Under the pieces are notes generated by a model. It saw nothing but the letters and a program-made list of their open reading frames with translations. It was not told the origin of the DNA and did no database searches. From assembly GCF_018143015.1 (NCBI RefSeq), contig NC_054758.1, forward strand, positions 9,780,501 through 9,844,500: a stretch of 64,000 bases of DNA, written 5' to 3'. This DNA comes from Lytechinus variegatus. Its lineage: Eukaryota; Echinodermata; Echinoidea; Temnopleuroida; Toxopneustidae. A program made the position numbers and the translations under genes. This document shows positions 22,496 to 36,430 of this stretch, one piece after another (the first letter of the stretch is position 1; every line of letters starts with the position of its first letter).

Positions 22496-23090
22496 ACGAT
22501 AATATGTTAGCCATCCATTCAAAATGACGTTGTTGAATATATATAATATAGCTATCGATTTCCTAAATCCAGTTTTAAAACCATAAGCTCTTAAACAATA
22601 TCAAATAAAATTCCACTCTAGCGTGTCAAACGCTTTGTGAAAATCAACAAAAATAGACACCTTTCGGCAGGTTGCGTATAACACGACTAAATATATTTCC
22701 GAAAAATTTGTTCAGCTTTTGAAATCGGGACCGGCTTGCGATTGTGATGTCCGCACAGTTCAATACATGACGTACGTATCTATTGTCCCATGACACACGG
22801 CTTAATTCTACGAAAGTAGCTTTAATTATGTTGTATTTGAAAATATCAATTACATCCTGAATGAGCCTTGCTACATCAAAACCACGTCTAATATCCCTCC
22901 TGATCTTCGTCAATCAATTTATGCAGGACTTTCTGTAATCCATTAGCGAGTACTGTTGTAATCAACTTATAATCGATATTGAGCAACGTTATTGACCGCA
23001 AATTTTATAGGTTTTCTCTTTCACCATTTTTTAATATGGGAGAAATAATCCCTTTCCTCTGTGAATATCATAGTATTCCTTTCGGAAAGC
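22485..23090 (-). mobile_element. Decayed LINE reverse-transcriptase fragment
   Basis: Read on the minus strand, LINE reverse-transcriptase blocks appear in order: ISPILKNGERENL; LRSITLLNIDYKLITTVLA; LQKVLHKLIDEDQEGY; DVARLIQDVIDIF; then VDFHKAFDTLEWNFI. These match the fingers and palm regions of L1/Tx1-like non-LTR elements. In-frame stops and a shift occur. An extra stretch of roughly 150 bases sits between the DVARLIQDV and VDFHKAF blocks, where related LINEs have only a short loop. The catalytic YADD region is absent. It is a dead fragment. Confidence 0.75.
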
Positions 23091-23101
23091 TCTTATTAAT
23101 G

Positions 23102-23258
23102 CCATGGTCACATTTGTTCTACGGCGGCCGTACGGCGAGTCGAAAACAGCCGTTTTAACATTTTTTGTCCAACTACATATAGGTGGTTTGAATCAAAATT
23201 GATAAAACGGCTGTTTTCGACTCGCCGTACGGCCGCCGTAGAAGAAATGTGACCATGG
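23102..23258. mobile_element. Palindromic MITE, 157 bp
   Basis: Inverted arms of about 55 bases start CCATGGTCACATTTGTTCTA and include CGGCGGCCGTACGGCGAGTC. They are almost perfect complements around a 40-base loop. No clear target duplication was found. It sits between the LINE fragment and a minisatellite. Confidence 0.8.
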
Positions 23259-23282
23259 TATAATACTCTTAAAATAATCCCC

Positions 23283-23978
23283 TATATAGTGGTGTTATGT
23301 TTGACAAAAACGGGTATTGCGTGTACTTCCAAAGGGGAATATAGTGGTGCTACATGTGACAAAAAGAGGTATTGCATGTACACAAAGGGGAATATAATTA
23401 TATAGTGGTGCTGTATATGACGAGAAAGGGGAATTGCATATATACAAAGGGGAATATAGTGCTGGTATATGTGACGAAAAGGGGAATTGCATGTACTTAC
23501 TAAGGGAAATATAGTGCTGCTATATGTGACGAAAAGGGGAATTGCATATATACAAAGGGAATATAGTGCTGCTATATGTGACGAAAAGGGGAATTGCATG
23601 TACTTACTAAGGGAAATATAGTGCTGCTATATGTGACGAAAAGGGGAATTGCATGTACTTACAAAGGGAATATAGTGCTGCTATATGTGACGAAAAGGGG
23701 AATTGCATGAACTTACAAAGGGAATATAGTGCTGCTATATGTGACGAAAAGGGGAATTGCATGAACTTACAAAGGGAATATAGTGCTGCTGTATGTGACG
23801 AAAAGGGGAATTGCATGAACTTACAAAGGGAATATAGTGCTGCTATATGTGACGAAAAGGGGAATTGCATGAACTTACAAAGGGAAATATAGTGCTGCTA
23901 TATGTGACGAAAAGGGGAATTGCATGATCTTACAAAGGGGAATATAGTGCTGCTATATGTGACGAAAAGGGGAATTGC
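23283..23978. repeat. 54-bp minisatellite, about 13 units
   Basis: The word GAATTGCAT recurs at about 54-base spacing, with each unit containing TGTGACGAAAAGGGG and ATAGTGCTGCTAT. The first units are more diverged, and those at 23640-23900 are nearly identical. The unit is 18 codons long, so open frames on both strands arise automatically. I see no sign that it is translated. Confidence 0.9.
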
Positions 23979-24405
23979 ATGCATTTACAAATTTATATTA
24001 TTAATATCATGTGGTGCAACATATTTTCTAGAAAAACATTAATTTTTGTTTTGTCTGATCGTAAAATAAACAAATTTATTTTATTTTCTCATTTTAAAAA
24101 AAATAAATACTGCCCAGTTAATAAGGCGAAGGAGCCGACTTTACAAATACTGAAAGGAGAAGGTCCCTTTCGTTCATTGTGGGGTAAAAATACCTTAGGG
24201 AGAATTTTTGGGAGAACCAAAAATTGTATATTCCAAATTAAACGCAGGGACACAGGGAAAAGGTCCTCACTTTTTTAGATTACCTCCCGTTATTCACAAA
24301 TATTTATCAAAATCAAAATTTAATCACGCATAGCCTCATTAACGTGATATAGGTTGAATTCCCCTTTGCGTACAATTTTCGAGCATTCGCCCTTTGGTTG
24401 AATCT

Positions 24406-24521
<116 letters not shown>

Positions 24522-26097
24522 CGTGATGAAACGAGTATTCCATATAAACGTCAAAACTAGATTTTCTCGTGTTTGTAAATTTATAAATATACCGAAACTA
24601 TTTTGTACATACATTCTTGATGTGCATGAATTTCGTTCAGAATTATATTATTTTAAAAAAAATATAGTTTTGTATATTGCCAATAAAAGGCTTGCTTACA
24701 AATAAAGTTTATTCTAAATCTATCTCTAAGTGATCATAAGAAATGAGCGCGTTCTAATCTCAAAATATTTTTCGATTTCATTTATTTGTTTTTTCGTCAT
24801 ACTCAGATGTGTACCTAATAATTAGTGCGAATCTTTGATTTTGAAGAAAATTGATACTAGTGTTTGTCTTAGATGAAATGAAAGTGTAAACATTCGCAAG
24901 ACCTGCGAAAACTTTGTTATACAGAAACCTAGCTGTATATACATTTTCGATTCAAGATTCCGCTGAAAATTAATTTAATTTCATCATGTATATCAAGTAC
25001 ATCAAATAGATGTGTAATGCACGGATTGTACGAAAATTAAATTTATTTGAGAATTGCTTACTTTTTTGTTTTGTTTTCTGATAGAGAAATATATCTTTTC
25101 AATTATTAATATGTTTGCTTGAATACTTAAGTCAAAATTATCTTTCGATAATTTTTAATCATAACCAATGATCAGGTTCCAGTTTGTATTTACTCATTTT
25201 CATTAATTTCCATTCATTGATTTTTTTTTTCAGATTGTACATAGTGTGGAGCTTTCATTCTTTGTTTAGAAGCATTTCATTTGTTCATTGTTTAAGAGGA
25301 AATAATGGTGTTAACATTTCCAAAATTACTTAACACCTATTGTAGGGTGTTTATAGTAGATGAATACTGTTATCCTTTATTTACGGACAAGAATCTAGTA
25401 CTGTTATTAAGTTACATACATAACTCATTGTTAACATCAATTTATGATTAGTGATGTTTTACTCATTAAACAGTTATGTCTGCGCAGGGACATGAACGAT
25501 TCCCTGGTTTGTGTGAAAAAAAGATTTAAACCTCCTCTGTAGGGAGTGGTCTGTCAATGTGAGAGGAATATTGTATGGTACTTACATTATTTTTTCTGCT
25601 ATTTTCACGTAAAATTTTCCATAATTTTAGTTGAAGCTGTTATAAAAAGGTATATTCCAACTATGATATTATTCTTACGGAACCCATGGTTGCATTGCAA
25701 ATGTTTCTTATATCAGTTTTATGCCATGATAATTATTATTGTATATATTGGGGAAAACGAGATTTATCGTTCCTATCATTGATTTAGTGTCGCGTACTAT
25801 TATTTACTTACATAAGATCGTCAATATTAAAGTAATTTTTTGTTCTCTCTCGCACTTGCTCTTGTAAGTGGTCCATGGGGCGTATTATTACTAAAAATTT
25901 CCCCCAATTTTCTTGTTGAATGTACATTGTATAATCGCTAATTTCACTTGCAAAATATTTTACTTGGCCATTTGTCGGTATATTTAAAAAGAGAGGTGAA
26001 TCCATATATCTACTGATAATAGTATACAAATAAAGTGAGGTGATGGTGTAAATTTACTTGAGTGGCGCATAATATGTTCTTTGAATGAGAGAATGAA

Positions 26098-26148
<51 letters not shown>

Positions 26149-26150
26149 CA
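26098..26150. repeat. (TA)n microsatellite
   Basis: About 50 bases of TA repeats with one CA interruption. Confidence 0.95.
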
Positions 26151-27375
26151 TGTTAAAACTTCACACATTAATTCTCCCAATTAATTTGATACCATATTCA
26201 TGTGGTACTTCTTCACGCTTCGATAATCAGTACGTATTCTTTTGCAGTGATTTAAATTCTTATTTGCGCCAAAGTAAGGCATGGCCGCAAACAGTGAACC
26301 CCAGATGCCAATGATGTCATAATCCTACATGAGCTAGTATAATTGCACATACATTTTCAATAAAATTTAACTTAAGAATAATTGATACTAAAAAGTGTTC
26401 ATTAAACAACTCTAATGTAAATTACTGAAAAAGGTGATTTGAAATGGATTTTAATGCAACCCTTGTAGGATTATGACATCATTGACATCTGGAATTCGAA
26501 ACTCCCTTGAAAAGCATTTCAAAAATTTCATATTGCAGTGTTTATAAATGTAACAAAAAATAAAATAATACACAACCATGTGAATATGATTTCACATTTT
26601 GCAAAAGAAATCTATGGGTCTCCTTTTTTCAATTCTTAAATTTTCATTTTATTGATCTAATCCCTTTTTAGAATTAAGATATTGAGACTCATGGAAATGT
26701 GATCTCCATTGTAATAATTTCCATTTTTTAATGTCGGAACTCGATGTCTAATTGTCAGAAGTGATTCCATACAAGCAAAAAGAAACGCACACGCTCACCC
26801 TTATACACATGCACATAATCACACACCCTCACATGCACGCAAGCAAAGAAGGGGTTAGATCCACTTTATTTTCCGTTGGTGGTTTATCTGTATTGGGACA
26901 GGGCAAAATTTGAGACGTCCTAATATAATAGAGAGGATTAAGTTGATGTGAGTGTTTAGTTGGATAGAATGATAATTGTGGCTATTTTTTTTTTTTTTGG
27001 GGGGGGCCTGGTAGTGGTTTGTTTGTGCTTTTTTGTAGTCTGCAAGCACAGACTCATATTTGACACTTTAACCAATCATCCCATTCCAGATAGAAGACTA
27101 GACGCCAAACTCGATGTCTGTGTCAAATAGCGACAGTAAATAGTGAATGTGAGCCTAGTCCCACAACTTGAGACTCTGTGTTATGAACCTGTTAACGAAT
27201 TGCGAAAACCAGGGGTCTGTGAATGCAAACTACGTTTTTTAGTTGAAGTCTGTGTCTTTTTAGCAACTTTGTTACCGTTGTTAGACTAGGTGCTTGTGGT
27301 GTTGTGGTGTAATTTTTTTTTCTGTGTACCACTGGATCCCGCAGTTCTCCAGGACTGGAGGAAATCAAGAGAATA

Positions 27376-27490
27376 GTGATGATAATAATAATGGTAATAA
27401 TAATAGTAATAATAACAATAATAACAACAATAATAATAATTATAATAATGATAATAATAATAACAACAATAATAATAATGATAATACGAA
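27376..27490. repeat. (AAT)n-type trinucleotide repeat
   Basis: Imperfect AAT/AAC/GAT triplets over about 110 bases, followed by a short GAA run. It gives poly-Asn and poly-Tyr frames that should not be read as proteins. Confidence 0.95.
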
Positions 27491-30187
27491 GAAGAAGAAG
27501 ATGTTTGTGTGTAGGTGTCTCGACAGGGTTCGCTTGTCTTTTTGTGTGTGGTGTGCTTATACATTTACGTCTCCCACGCTCCTGTGTGGTGCGGATGTTG
27601 TCATGATATATATTTTTTTGGTGTGATTTTCGATCAAAGTTCTAGTTTCAGTGATTCAATTTTTGGTTCAAGTGACTATTTTTTGTTGATCAATACTTAT
27701 GGTGATGTTTCGTAGTTGGCGATCGAGGTGCCTCTAGTAGTGTGCGATGCTATTGCCCAGTGTTAGGGCCAAGAGAACATTTCTTTTGTGCAATGAGAGT
27801 CCTTTATAGGTACATTATTCGTTTTATATTCTTTTGGGGTACTAGTACTTCTTATGGGGCTGATATATTTTCATGATAGTCTTTTAAATTCTAGATAGCC
27901 TGTGAGTCGAAGTTGGAGGTGATGACATCGTCTGAAGAGGGCGTTGTTGAGAGGCTCGTCATGTTCGTATACAGTCTGTTTCGATGGCAGGTATTAACTT
28001 GGTGAGCGGGCTAGATATGGCTTATCAACAGACTTATGGAAAAAGTAGCGAGCGAGGGAAGAAAGCGAGCAATTTTTTCTTCATAAAAAAATCAAATTTT
28101 GGGATAGATTTTTACACAATATTAAAAAAAACAATCACCCCCTCTCTCTTTCCTTCTTTTTTTTCGTTTCTCTTTTTTTTCTTGGTCGTGTATTAAAATC
28201 ATTATTATTATTATTGCTGTTGTTATTATTATTATTAATATTGTGAGAATTGTACCGTGTGATACGTCGAAACTAAATAAACTCAAGAATCAGACATACA
28301 TTGTAGCCGATGTGTGCATAATGAGACTGGTTCAATCTTCAATTAATAACAGAATAAACAATACTTGTATAAACTGAATCGACAAGTACAATGATTAATG
28401 CACCCTAAATTCACCTTATTGTAAAACAGTTTTCATAATAAAGGAAATCAACTACGACTTTAAGTGCATTTCTGTAAACATACTTCTGTATGTTTACATG
28501 TTTACATGGCTTATGACAATGCCAATGCATCACGTGCCCGAAGGCGCCAAATTCAAGTTGCTCACCTTTCATACAAAAGTACCGCCACGTACGCTGTCTA
28601 TTTAATACGTAATGCATGCATGTATATGTATACGGTGTTAACAATTGAACAAATTCACTCGGCCAACATAATTTTGACACATTAGTTTCATTACTTCAGA
28701 GCGATATTCCAGCATGCCATTCGGCTTATCTGATAATATAATTAATAAACTTCAAAATAAACAAAATAATACTTACGTCATTGGGCTCGCATCACGAAAC
28801 TAGAGAAATTTAAGAACTATGTAGACGGACGAGCGACACGCTTCCCATGACCTGGCAAAAGAGCGATACGCCCTCAATCGGTAAATTCAAATCTAAATGA
28901 AATCGATTTACAAGATGAAAGAAAATCAGTATCAAGAAAAATGAGAAATTACTATACTTCATCCTGTACACGGCAAAGATGATTATTAATATTATCGTTA
29001 TCATTATTATCATTATTATTGTTATGAGTGAACGACGCAAAATAAGCAAAATATCACCAAGTTCCTTATTCATTTATTTATTTATTTTTTATGTATTTAT
29101 TTATTCATTCAACATATTCATACAGGAATAAAAATAAATACTCGGTTCAGCAAGACTGAATGTCATTATTATAATCATCAATATAGTATCAATATTTCTT
29201 TATCATTATTAGAATAATGAGGAAACTAAAGATATCACATCATTATGATCATCGGCAAAGTCAGGGATATCAGTTATCAGTAAAATGTAAAATGTATAAT
29301 CAATTTCAAAATAGTGATTTATCTTATACCAAGTAGTATTAGTACATGTAAACATAAATTTTAAACTTAAAGATTGATATAATTTCAATTATTGTTATGC
29401 TTCACGCCTCACACACTCCTTGTAAATATTTGTAAATAGTTGTGGCACATAATAATTTTTTTTTCCTTCCCATCGTTGTGTAATCATTAGTTTTTGACTT
29501 TTTAGTATTGTTTTTATATTTATGTATGTATTTCATATATCCAAAGGTCTGACAACAGCTCAAGCATCTGCTTATTGTGTCATACCACTGTATGTCTGCA
29601 ACCTTGTTATAATCAGTTATGTAAATTATCATAATTATACATTATTATTATGTAAATATTTAATCTATTCAATTTTTTGTTGATAACACTATGTACATTC
29701 CCATGACATGTATAAACGAATAAATAAATAATAAATAAAAAAATCTTATGTAAAACATGATCGGCATTTAAGGAATTGTGCACGCAGGATCCACGTGAGA
29801 GGATAAGTAACTCACAGACTATCATGGATGAGAGCGCGTAACTGAGCGTTCAGTTATAACTTATATTGAGTACTGTTTGTAATCCTGAACAGGATGCCTA
29901 TCTCGCTAAGAAGAATTTTGGTCTATTATTGTAAAAAAAAAACGGGATAGTGTCAGCCGCATTTTGGGAAGAACATGTATTCTATTAAAATCATGCAATT
30001 TGAAAAAGATGGCAGAGTTTGAACACTTTTAAGATGTTCATGTTCTGGTGGGGTTCACGAGCACCACTCTCTCTCCCTCTCTCTGTCGCTCTCTCTATAT
30101 CCTTAGATATGTAGATGCCATTGATTGCGCAAAGTGCTCAATGCTATAGCAGATCATAGAATACTATTTGTTTAGCATTTCTGATAA

Positions 30188-30217
30188 GTATATATATATA
30201 TATATATATATATATGC
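30188..30217. repeat. (TA)n microsatellite
   Basis: About 28 bases of TA, followed by a TG/CG-rich stretch. Confidence 0.9.
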
Positions 30218-30892
30218 ATATGTTTGTGTGTGTGCGCGTATGTATATATGCATACATATGACAACGAAACAAATTCGAAAGTTAATGCTGTTTTCGCCCA
30301 TCAATGTTTATTCAAAGAAGAACATATGCGTCACTCAAAATATCAAAGTGAAATTGCAAGGTCATCTCGCTTTATTTTTATAAACACTTCTTTTATATAC
30401 ATTTACATGACCAACTAAAATATCATGCAATTGAAATCAGCGGTTATATATTCAATACGATATTGTAAAAGGTATATACCACCAATTACAAGAGAGAGAA
30501 GGGAAGAGAGAGAGAAAAAAAAGAATCATTTTCCATAAGTGATCTCAAAGAGGAAGATCACCCTGAAGAAAAGTCTTCTGTAAAAATATCAGAAAAACAT
30601 CTTTGAAAATACTGGTGAAGGCTTGAGGAAAAGCCTTTAAAGATTTAGAAAGTAATTGTATTTTTTTTTGAGTTGTGACTTCAGAGAGGAGCAGCTGCCC
30701 CACATGTTATGTAATTATGATATGCATAAATTCCCCACATAAACATAGTCAAATAAACTATAAATCCAGCTTTTTTGTACATACAATTTCTCCAATATAT
30801 GCAATGGTAATTGTGATGACATAAACTAATAAACAAAGTCAGTTGCAAGGCGAATTCCCTTAATCATATGCACGTTTATAATTGTAATTTTA

Positions 30893-31714
30893 CAATGCGT
30901 CCCACAAAAAACGAAACCGAGATTTATCATAACGTAATCACAAATACAATAGACAAATGACCTACCATTTTAAAGCTTAGAATCTCCTCTTTCATCCGGA
31001 ATTACTTATTTCTTACTAAATTATTTCTCATTCACGCATGAGTGAGCAAAAACAATTTGAAAAGGGGATTCCAAAAAGTCACTTGGCGGGCCGTATCTGG
31101 TTTTTAAAAGGAAAACCACATTTATAAAAAGTTCAATATCTGCTCTTCAATTTGATACCTCAATTACAGAAAATGGTCAAGGAATAACAAAGTTCTGGTT
31201 ATTTAAAATAAGGCTTGAATTTCAATAATTTCATAAAATGAAGAGGTTTTACAGGCTAGCGTTAAAACTCACTCGACGCTCCGTTTTGTTGACGATCAGC
31301 CATGCATTAACTCTTTTGTTACCGTGCGATACATGTAGCTTCTGTGGGAAACTGGTGAAAACACATTTTTTTGATGAAATTATGGATATACAAGCATTGA
31401 TTCGAGGGATCACAACTTTTTTACTTCTTGACCATTTTTTGTGATTAAGGTATCAAATAAAAGAGCAGATATTGAACTTTTTAATCGTGTGACCTTTTTT
31501 TTTAATTTAGATTTATTTCATAATTGAGTTTTTGGCATTCTTTTTTTTAAATTGCTTTTGCTCACTCATGCGTGGATGAGGAATAATATAAGTAGTATCA
31601 AATGAAAGAGGAGATTCTAAGCTTTCCGTTGGTGGTCATTTGTCTATTTCATTAATGATTAAGTTATGATAAATCATCACTTAATCTCGGTTTTGTTTTT
31701 TCTGGGACGCACTG
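30893..31714. mobile_element. TA-flanked long-inverted-repeat element (Tc1/mariner-like MITE)
   Basis: The ends CAATGCGTCCC and GGGACGCACTG are inverted, with TA at 30891-30892 and 31715-31716. Matching continues inward through CGAAACCGAG, CTTAGAATCTCCTCTTTCA, CATGAGTGAGC and AAAAAGTTCAATATCTGCTC. The arms therefore cover nearly the whole 822 bases. No transposase frame is visible. It can fold into one long hairpin. Confidence 0.8.
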
Positions 31715-32739
31715 TATATGCAACCACTGCTTCTGGTAAAATGATCTCGTAGTTGTGATATCACCTTATCATAATAGTTTCCACTAAAATTATGGAATAT
31801 TGTACGTGAAAATGACAGAAAATGTAAAGTATATACATAAACCATATATATATATACGATTCGGCTTACATTGACAGTCCTTACAAGGGAAACGTAAATT
31901 ATGAAATATGAAATATTCTTAATTTCTCCTCATTTTCCTGGTCGAAATCAAAATTGTATGATTGTTTTTAAGATTTTTGTGGTTCAGTCACGTTGGTCCT
32001 TATTATAAAATCTGTAGATATTCCAATATTGCATCAATCTACACATAAAAAACAAAAGAAAAAGTGAGTGAGGGACATCATTGACTCTCATATTTGCATG
32101 TCCCTCGCTTGTTCATAACTGTTTTGTAGAAAATAAGTAAAATTTAAAATGTCATAACTTCCCTATTTTACATCCGATATTGATGAAATTGTCACATTAT
32201 GCTTGCTAGAGTTGTCTTTTCTCATTCAAATCAACATATTTCTAGGGTAGACCTGACCTTTGATAAGCGAATTGTTACTGAGTATTGAATCATGTAAATA
32301 ATGAGTCTACAGTCTGTAACTGACAGGGGAAATACATTTTGTTGCCTGATCATTCTTATGATCATTTCTTATCGAATGATGATAAAAATGATAATTACCA
32401 AAAGCAAATTTCTCGATTTAGGAGAAGACTAATATTATAAGTGTAATGTTAGTTTTTCATAACATTTTCCACCGAAATTATGAACTTTTGTTAGTGAAAG
32501 TAGTTGACAACATAACGTACAATTAAGTTTATAAACCATTAGTATGCAGCTCATTATGTTGACAGGCCACTCCCTACCGATGAATCTTAAATCGTGTTTT
32601 TAATCAAACCTGGGAATTAAGTGTCATTGTACAAAAAATGTTAATGAGTGATCGATTCATGTACATAATGGGTTATGTAGATGAACTGAACAGTATGTTG
32701 TTCATATTGGATAAATGTATTCGCAATGTTTGGTCCGTT
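31715..32739. other. No gene recognised
   Basis: AT-rich DNA. At 32130-32190 it contains a dispersed block with GTCATAACTT and TTACATCCGAT. A related block recurs near 51380-51420 and, more weakly, near 22180. It is probably a fragment of an interspersed repeat. Confidence 0.5.
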
Positions 32740-33259
32740 AAGGCGGTTTTCCACTAGGGCGCGGACAAGACCAGGAAGGGTTGCGGAAGCTACTTTTGTC
32801 ATTTCGGCATGCTGTCCGCAACCAAATTCCGTAAAAGATTATGCAAATGATCTTGTCCTAGGACACAACCAGGACTGTCTGCGTATTGTCGTAGGTCACT
32901 CCTGGGACTGTCCAAGGACAAGATTATCAAAATAAATTTGTGGGCGTTCGGTGCGGACAGCATGCAGATCGTATTAGGACAGAACCGGAGACATTTAGGA
33001 CAACGTCACGAGTGGTAAATTCAAGGACTAGGACAATCAGACAACTTGGGAATATTCCATGAAAATTATCATCCATATATTTTTTTAATGAATTTAGGGG
33101 TGTTATTTTGGTTTTCTTCGACTACAAAGACTATATAGGATTTTCTTTTATTTCAAATCAAATTGCATACATTGGTGGACATCCCAGGGGGACAGGGGCG
33201 ACGCGTCCCCTCACTTTTGGAAGGGGGGCATTTGATATCAAATGCCCCCCTCCCCAATA

Positions 33260-36200
33260 TTTGGAACGAGAAAAAAAAAATTAAAAAAGGAAAAAGACGG
33301 AAAAGAACCAGAAGGGAAAAGAGAAGAGAAAACGAAGAGGAAAAACAAGAGGAGAAAGACGAGTGAATTATATAAGATGGGGGGGGGGGGGGGGGATTTC
33401 ATGTCACTATGTTAAATTTTCGCTCACGCTTTGTGCCCGCATTGCCTAATCTATGAGATGTATAACTTGCTCAATAGACTTATATTGAGCTTAAAAGATC
33501 AAGTTTTGAAGTAAATATAAAAAACATTTCTCGGAAATTAAGTTTTCAATTTGTTTGATTTACAAATAGATTTTATAGTTTTCTATAAGATGACTATATT
33601 TTATGGTCTAAATATGAACATTTTCCGCTCGCGCTGCGCGCTAGCATTATTTGATTTGTCAGAAAACTATTCTCTTCGTGTATTCCATATTTTTTTTTTA
33701 AATATCCCTTTTTAGGATGGTCTGATTGTGAATAGTATCAGCTAAAGCTGCTCGATTGCATTTTGATTGGGGAGTTATGTATACCTGTATCAATTGTAAC
33801 AAATTATTTTAAATTCCTCTTTTATGACAGTTTATTAAAATTTTCGGCTCACAGTTTGCGCTCACATTATTTTTGTTAAAAATATATCAACCCATGTATC
33901 TTATTCATGATTACAAAATGTCCAGTTATCTGACCTTAATATCAATTTCGAGCCCTCATTTGATTAATAAGTCATGTTACAATATTTTCATGATTTCCTA
34001 ATAATCATTGTCCGTTTTTTTCAGAATGGAATATCGACAAGTTTCATATCTCGCTTAGGAAGATAGTCATCATAGTCATAAACAAAATAGACAAAAAATG
34101 ACCTTAAAATGTCCCGGTTGCTACTCAAAATATATGTAATGATAAAAATATAAACTTGAGCTTTGCACTCGCATCATTTATTAAGCGAGATCAATATCCA
34201 ATTCGTAACTGCGCTTAAAATTCTTATTTTTAGATCTGAAAATCAAATATATTTAGCTCGATCATCGCGCTCTTATTATTGATATTATAATAAAGAATGT
34301 ATTTGGAAGTTCCTGATTCTAGGTCCGGATCTAAACACACGCACGCATGTTTATTTAGATACGAATCTTGTGCCAGTTTCAGATCAAATTACCAAATATT
34401 ATTATTAATGTAGGAATATTATCCATCTATCCAATTATCCATCCTTTTTCTGATTTAAAAAACGTGATATGTCGAATTTCGTTTCGGCTCGCGCTTCGCG
34501 CTCACATCAAGTGTATAGTCATACTCCTTTCCTGTTCATGCTTTTAAAAGGTGCTTAGAATGCCCAGTATTTAGGTAGGAATGTAAAAAATGTTCAGCTC
34601 GCGCTTTGCACTCGCATTATTTGATTGAAATGTGGAGGATAAAGGAAAGTGTGTTAGCGGTGTAATGTAGTATTCACTTTTTGAAAGCAGATTTTGTGCA
34701 TTTTTATACTTAACAAATTATCTCGGATCTTGATTTTTTCAACTAAGGTAACTTTAAAAAAACTGCATATGTTCATAGCAAAGTCTTTATAACATTACTT
34801 TCTTATATTTTTTTTTACAATTTAATACATAATCATATATTACAACAGAGGAAGAAAACAGGAAGTTACGATGCAAATTGCATTCGACAGGCACATGCGG
34901 ATCAAGGGGTGAGGTGGTCTTGCTCCTCCTTTAAAAAATACAAACAAAAGAAAAATAAGTGAAATGGAAATGGAAACTTTAAAAAAAATGATATGGTGGA
35001 AAAGAAAAAGGGGGTGCGGTGCTGATGCGGCCCTCCTCTCCCCGCTGCTGGCTTACCCCTCCCAGTATTAAATAGATATGCAAACAGCATAAAAGAAATA
35101 GGAATAAATGAAGGAGATGAATGAAATGAGGTGAAATAGAATCGAGGAAAAAAAATCGCCATAATGAACAGAAAATAATTGGTCGAGATTATGACAGTGT
35201 AAGATTAGAAATATCAGTTTTAATTTTTAGACGAAAATGTGAATCCAATGTCTAATCGCCTTTGCCTCCTCTTATATAAATTGAAATAGACTAAGTAAGA
35301 AAATGTAAATGGGCAATTCCAGGAGGCCGAATATGAACGCTACGCCCTATTGACTGCGTAAAAATAGGAAAAATGGAGTAACCAAAGAAGAGGGGGAAAA
35401 AGGGAAGAAGAGTGAAGAAATTGACAGACCTGCAGACGGGGAGAATATCTGCGTTTCAGCTAGTTCAATTTGTAGAAATTAATAGTGCATTTCACGCTTC
35501 ATACTTTCAATAGTTTAATCATAAGAAGATTGTGCACGCTGTTCATTTTTTACGAAAAATATTTAGGTCTTTTCTTTTTCGTCCTTGATGTTTGAAAGAA
35601 GTGAGTTCGCGCTTCGCGCTCATATTTTATGTTTATGAGAAACATGCTCTGTGCACGACTTTTTTCAGGAAGGCCTATTTTTTGTAATGAGTCGTGGTGT
35701 AGTGGTTCTGACTCCCGCCTTGTAAACGAAGAGTCGTGTGTTCGATTCTCTTCGCGGTCTAAACCGTCCTTTGGCAAGACGTATTGCATACCTTACCACT
35801 CTCCACCCAGGTGCTAAATGGGTACCCGGTTGGAAACGAAAGTTATTGTATGCTTGAATTTGCCAGCGCAATTTTTAGACCGGGATAAATGAAGGAATGC
35901 TTCCCAGGGTGTGGAAATTGTGCACTTTTCATGCGGGATTGAAATGAATCCTGGGGTAAATCGTTTTGCCCCTGCTGTAAATCGTTTGAGCCGTTCTGAT
36001 AAAAGCGATATTTATAAACTTGCTACCATTTATTATTATTTCTTATTAATGACACCTCATTCATGATCAAACAAAGTGTTTAAAATGTAATAGGAATATA
36101 CACTTGAATTTCAGTTTGGAATCTACACCTGTATTATTAATTTTGTTATGATATTTGTCCTATTTGTAAAGTCAAGCGCTGCCTATAAGGTCCTTTTTTC

Positions 36201-36430
36201 AGTCGAATACATTAAAATGATCTAGTTCATAATCAAACGTTGCATGAAACATCTTTTTATGTTCAGTACAGAATAAAATAATCTGCTCACATCATTGTCA
36301 GTTTAACTATTGCAAGAAATATTTTAAAAGTCCACTTTTCAGATCAGTAGAAAATGCTTGAAATATTCCTTCTTCAAGTGTGTAACCCCCCCCCCAAAAA
36401 AAAAAAAAAATCAACTCGTGCTTTGCGCTC
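33260..36430. repeat. GCTCGCGC-type dispersed repeat block 1
   Basis: The word GCTCGCGCTTTGCGCTCGCA and variants recur, for example near 33420, 33630, 33850, 34160, 34490, 34600, 35610 and 36415. They are separated by AT-rich spacers that often include ATTATTTGATTG and CTTAGAATG. Purine-rich runs lie at 33265-33365 and 35370-35420. It looks like an old degenerate array of roughly 150-250-base units. Blocks 2 and 3 lie at 52.6-57.6 kb and 63.8-64 kb. Confidence 0.7.
35689..36045 (+). mobile_element. tRNA-derived SINE
   Basis: The head has a tRNA-like A box (TGGTGTAGTGGTTCTGACTC) and a B box (GTTCGATTC at 35740-35748). A body containing GGTGCTAAATGGGTACCCGG and TTTGCCAGCGCAA follows, and the 3' end is an ATT-rich tail near 36030-36045. 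The architecture and body are typical of tRNA SINEs of marine invertebrates. It lies inside the GCTCGCGC block. Confidence 0.75.

Noticed and set aside
23282-23978. CRISPR-like array
   Set aside because: The 54-base units are continuous tandem repeats without unique spacers, and the genome is eukaryotic.
27286-27626. Poly-Asn and poly-Tyr frames
   Set aside because: Translation of an AAT-type triplet repeat.
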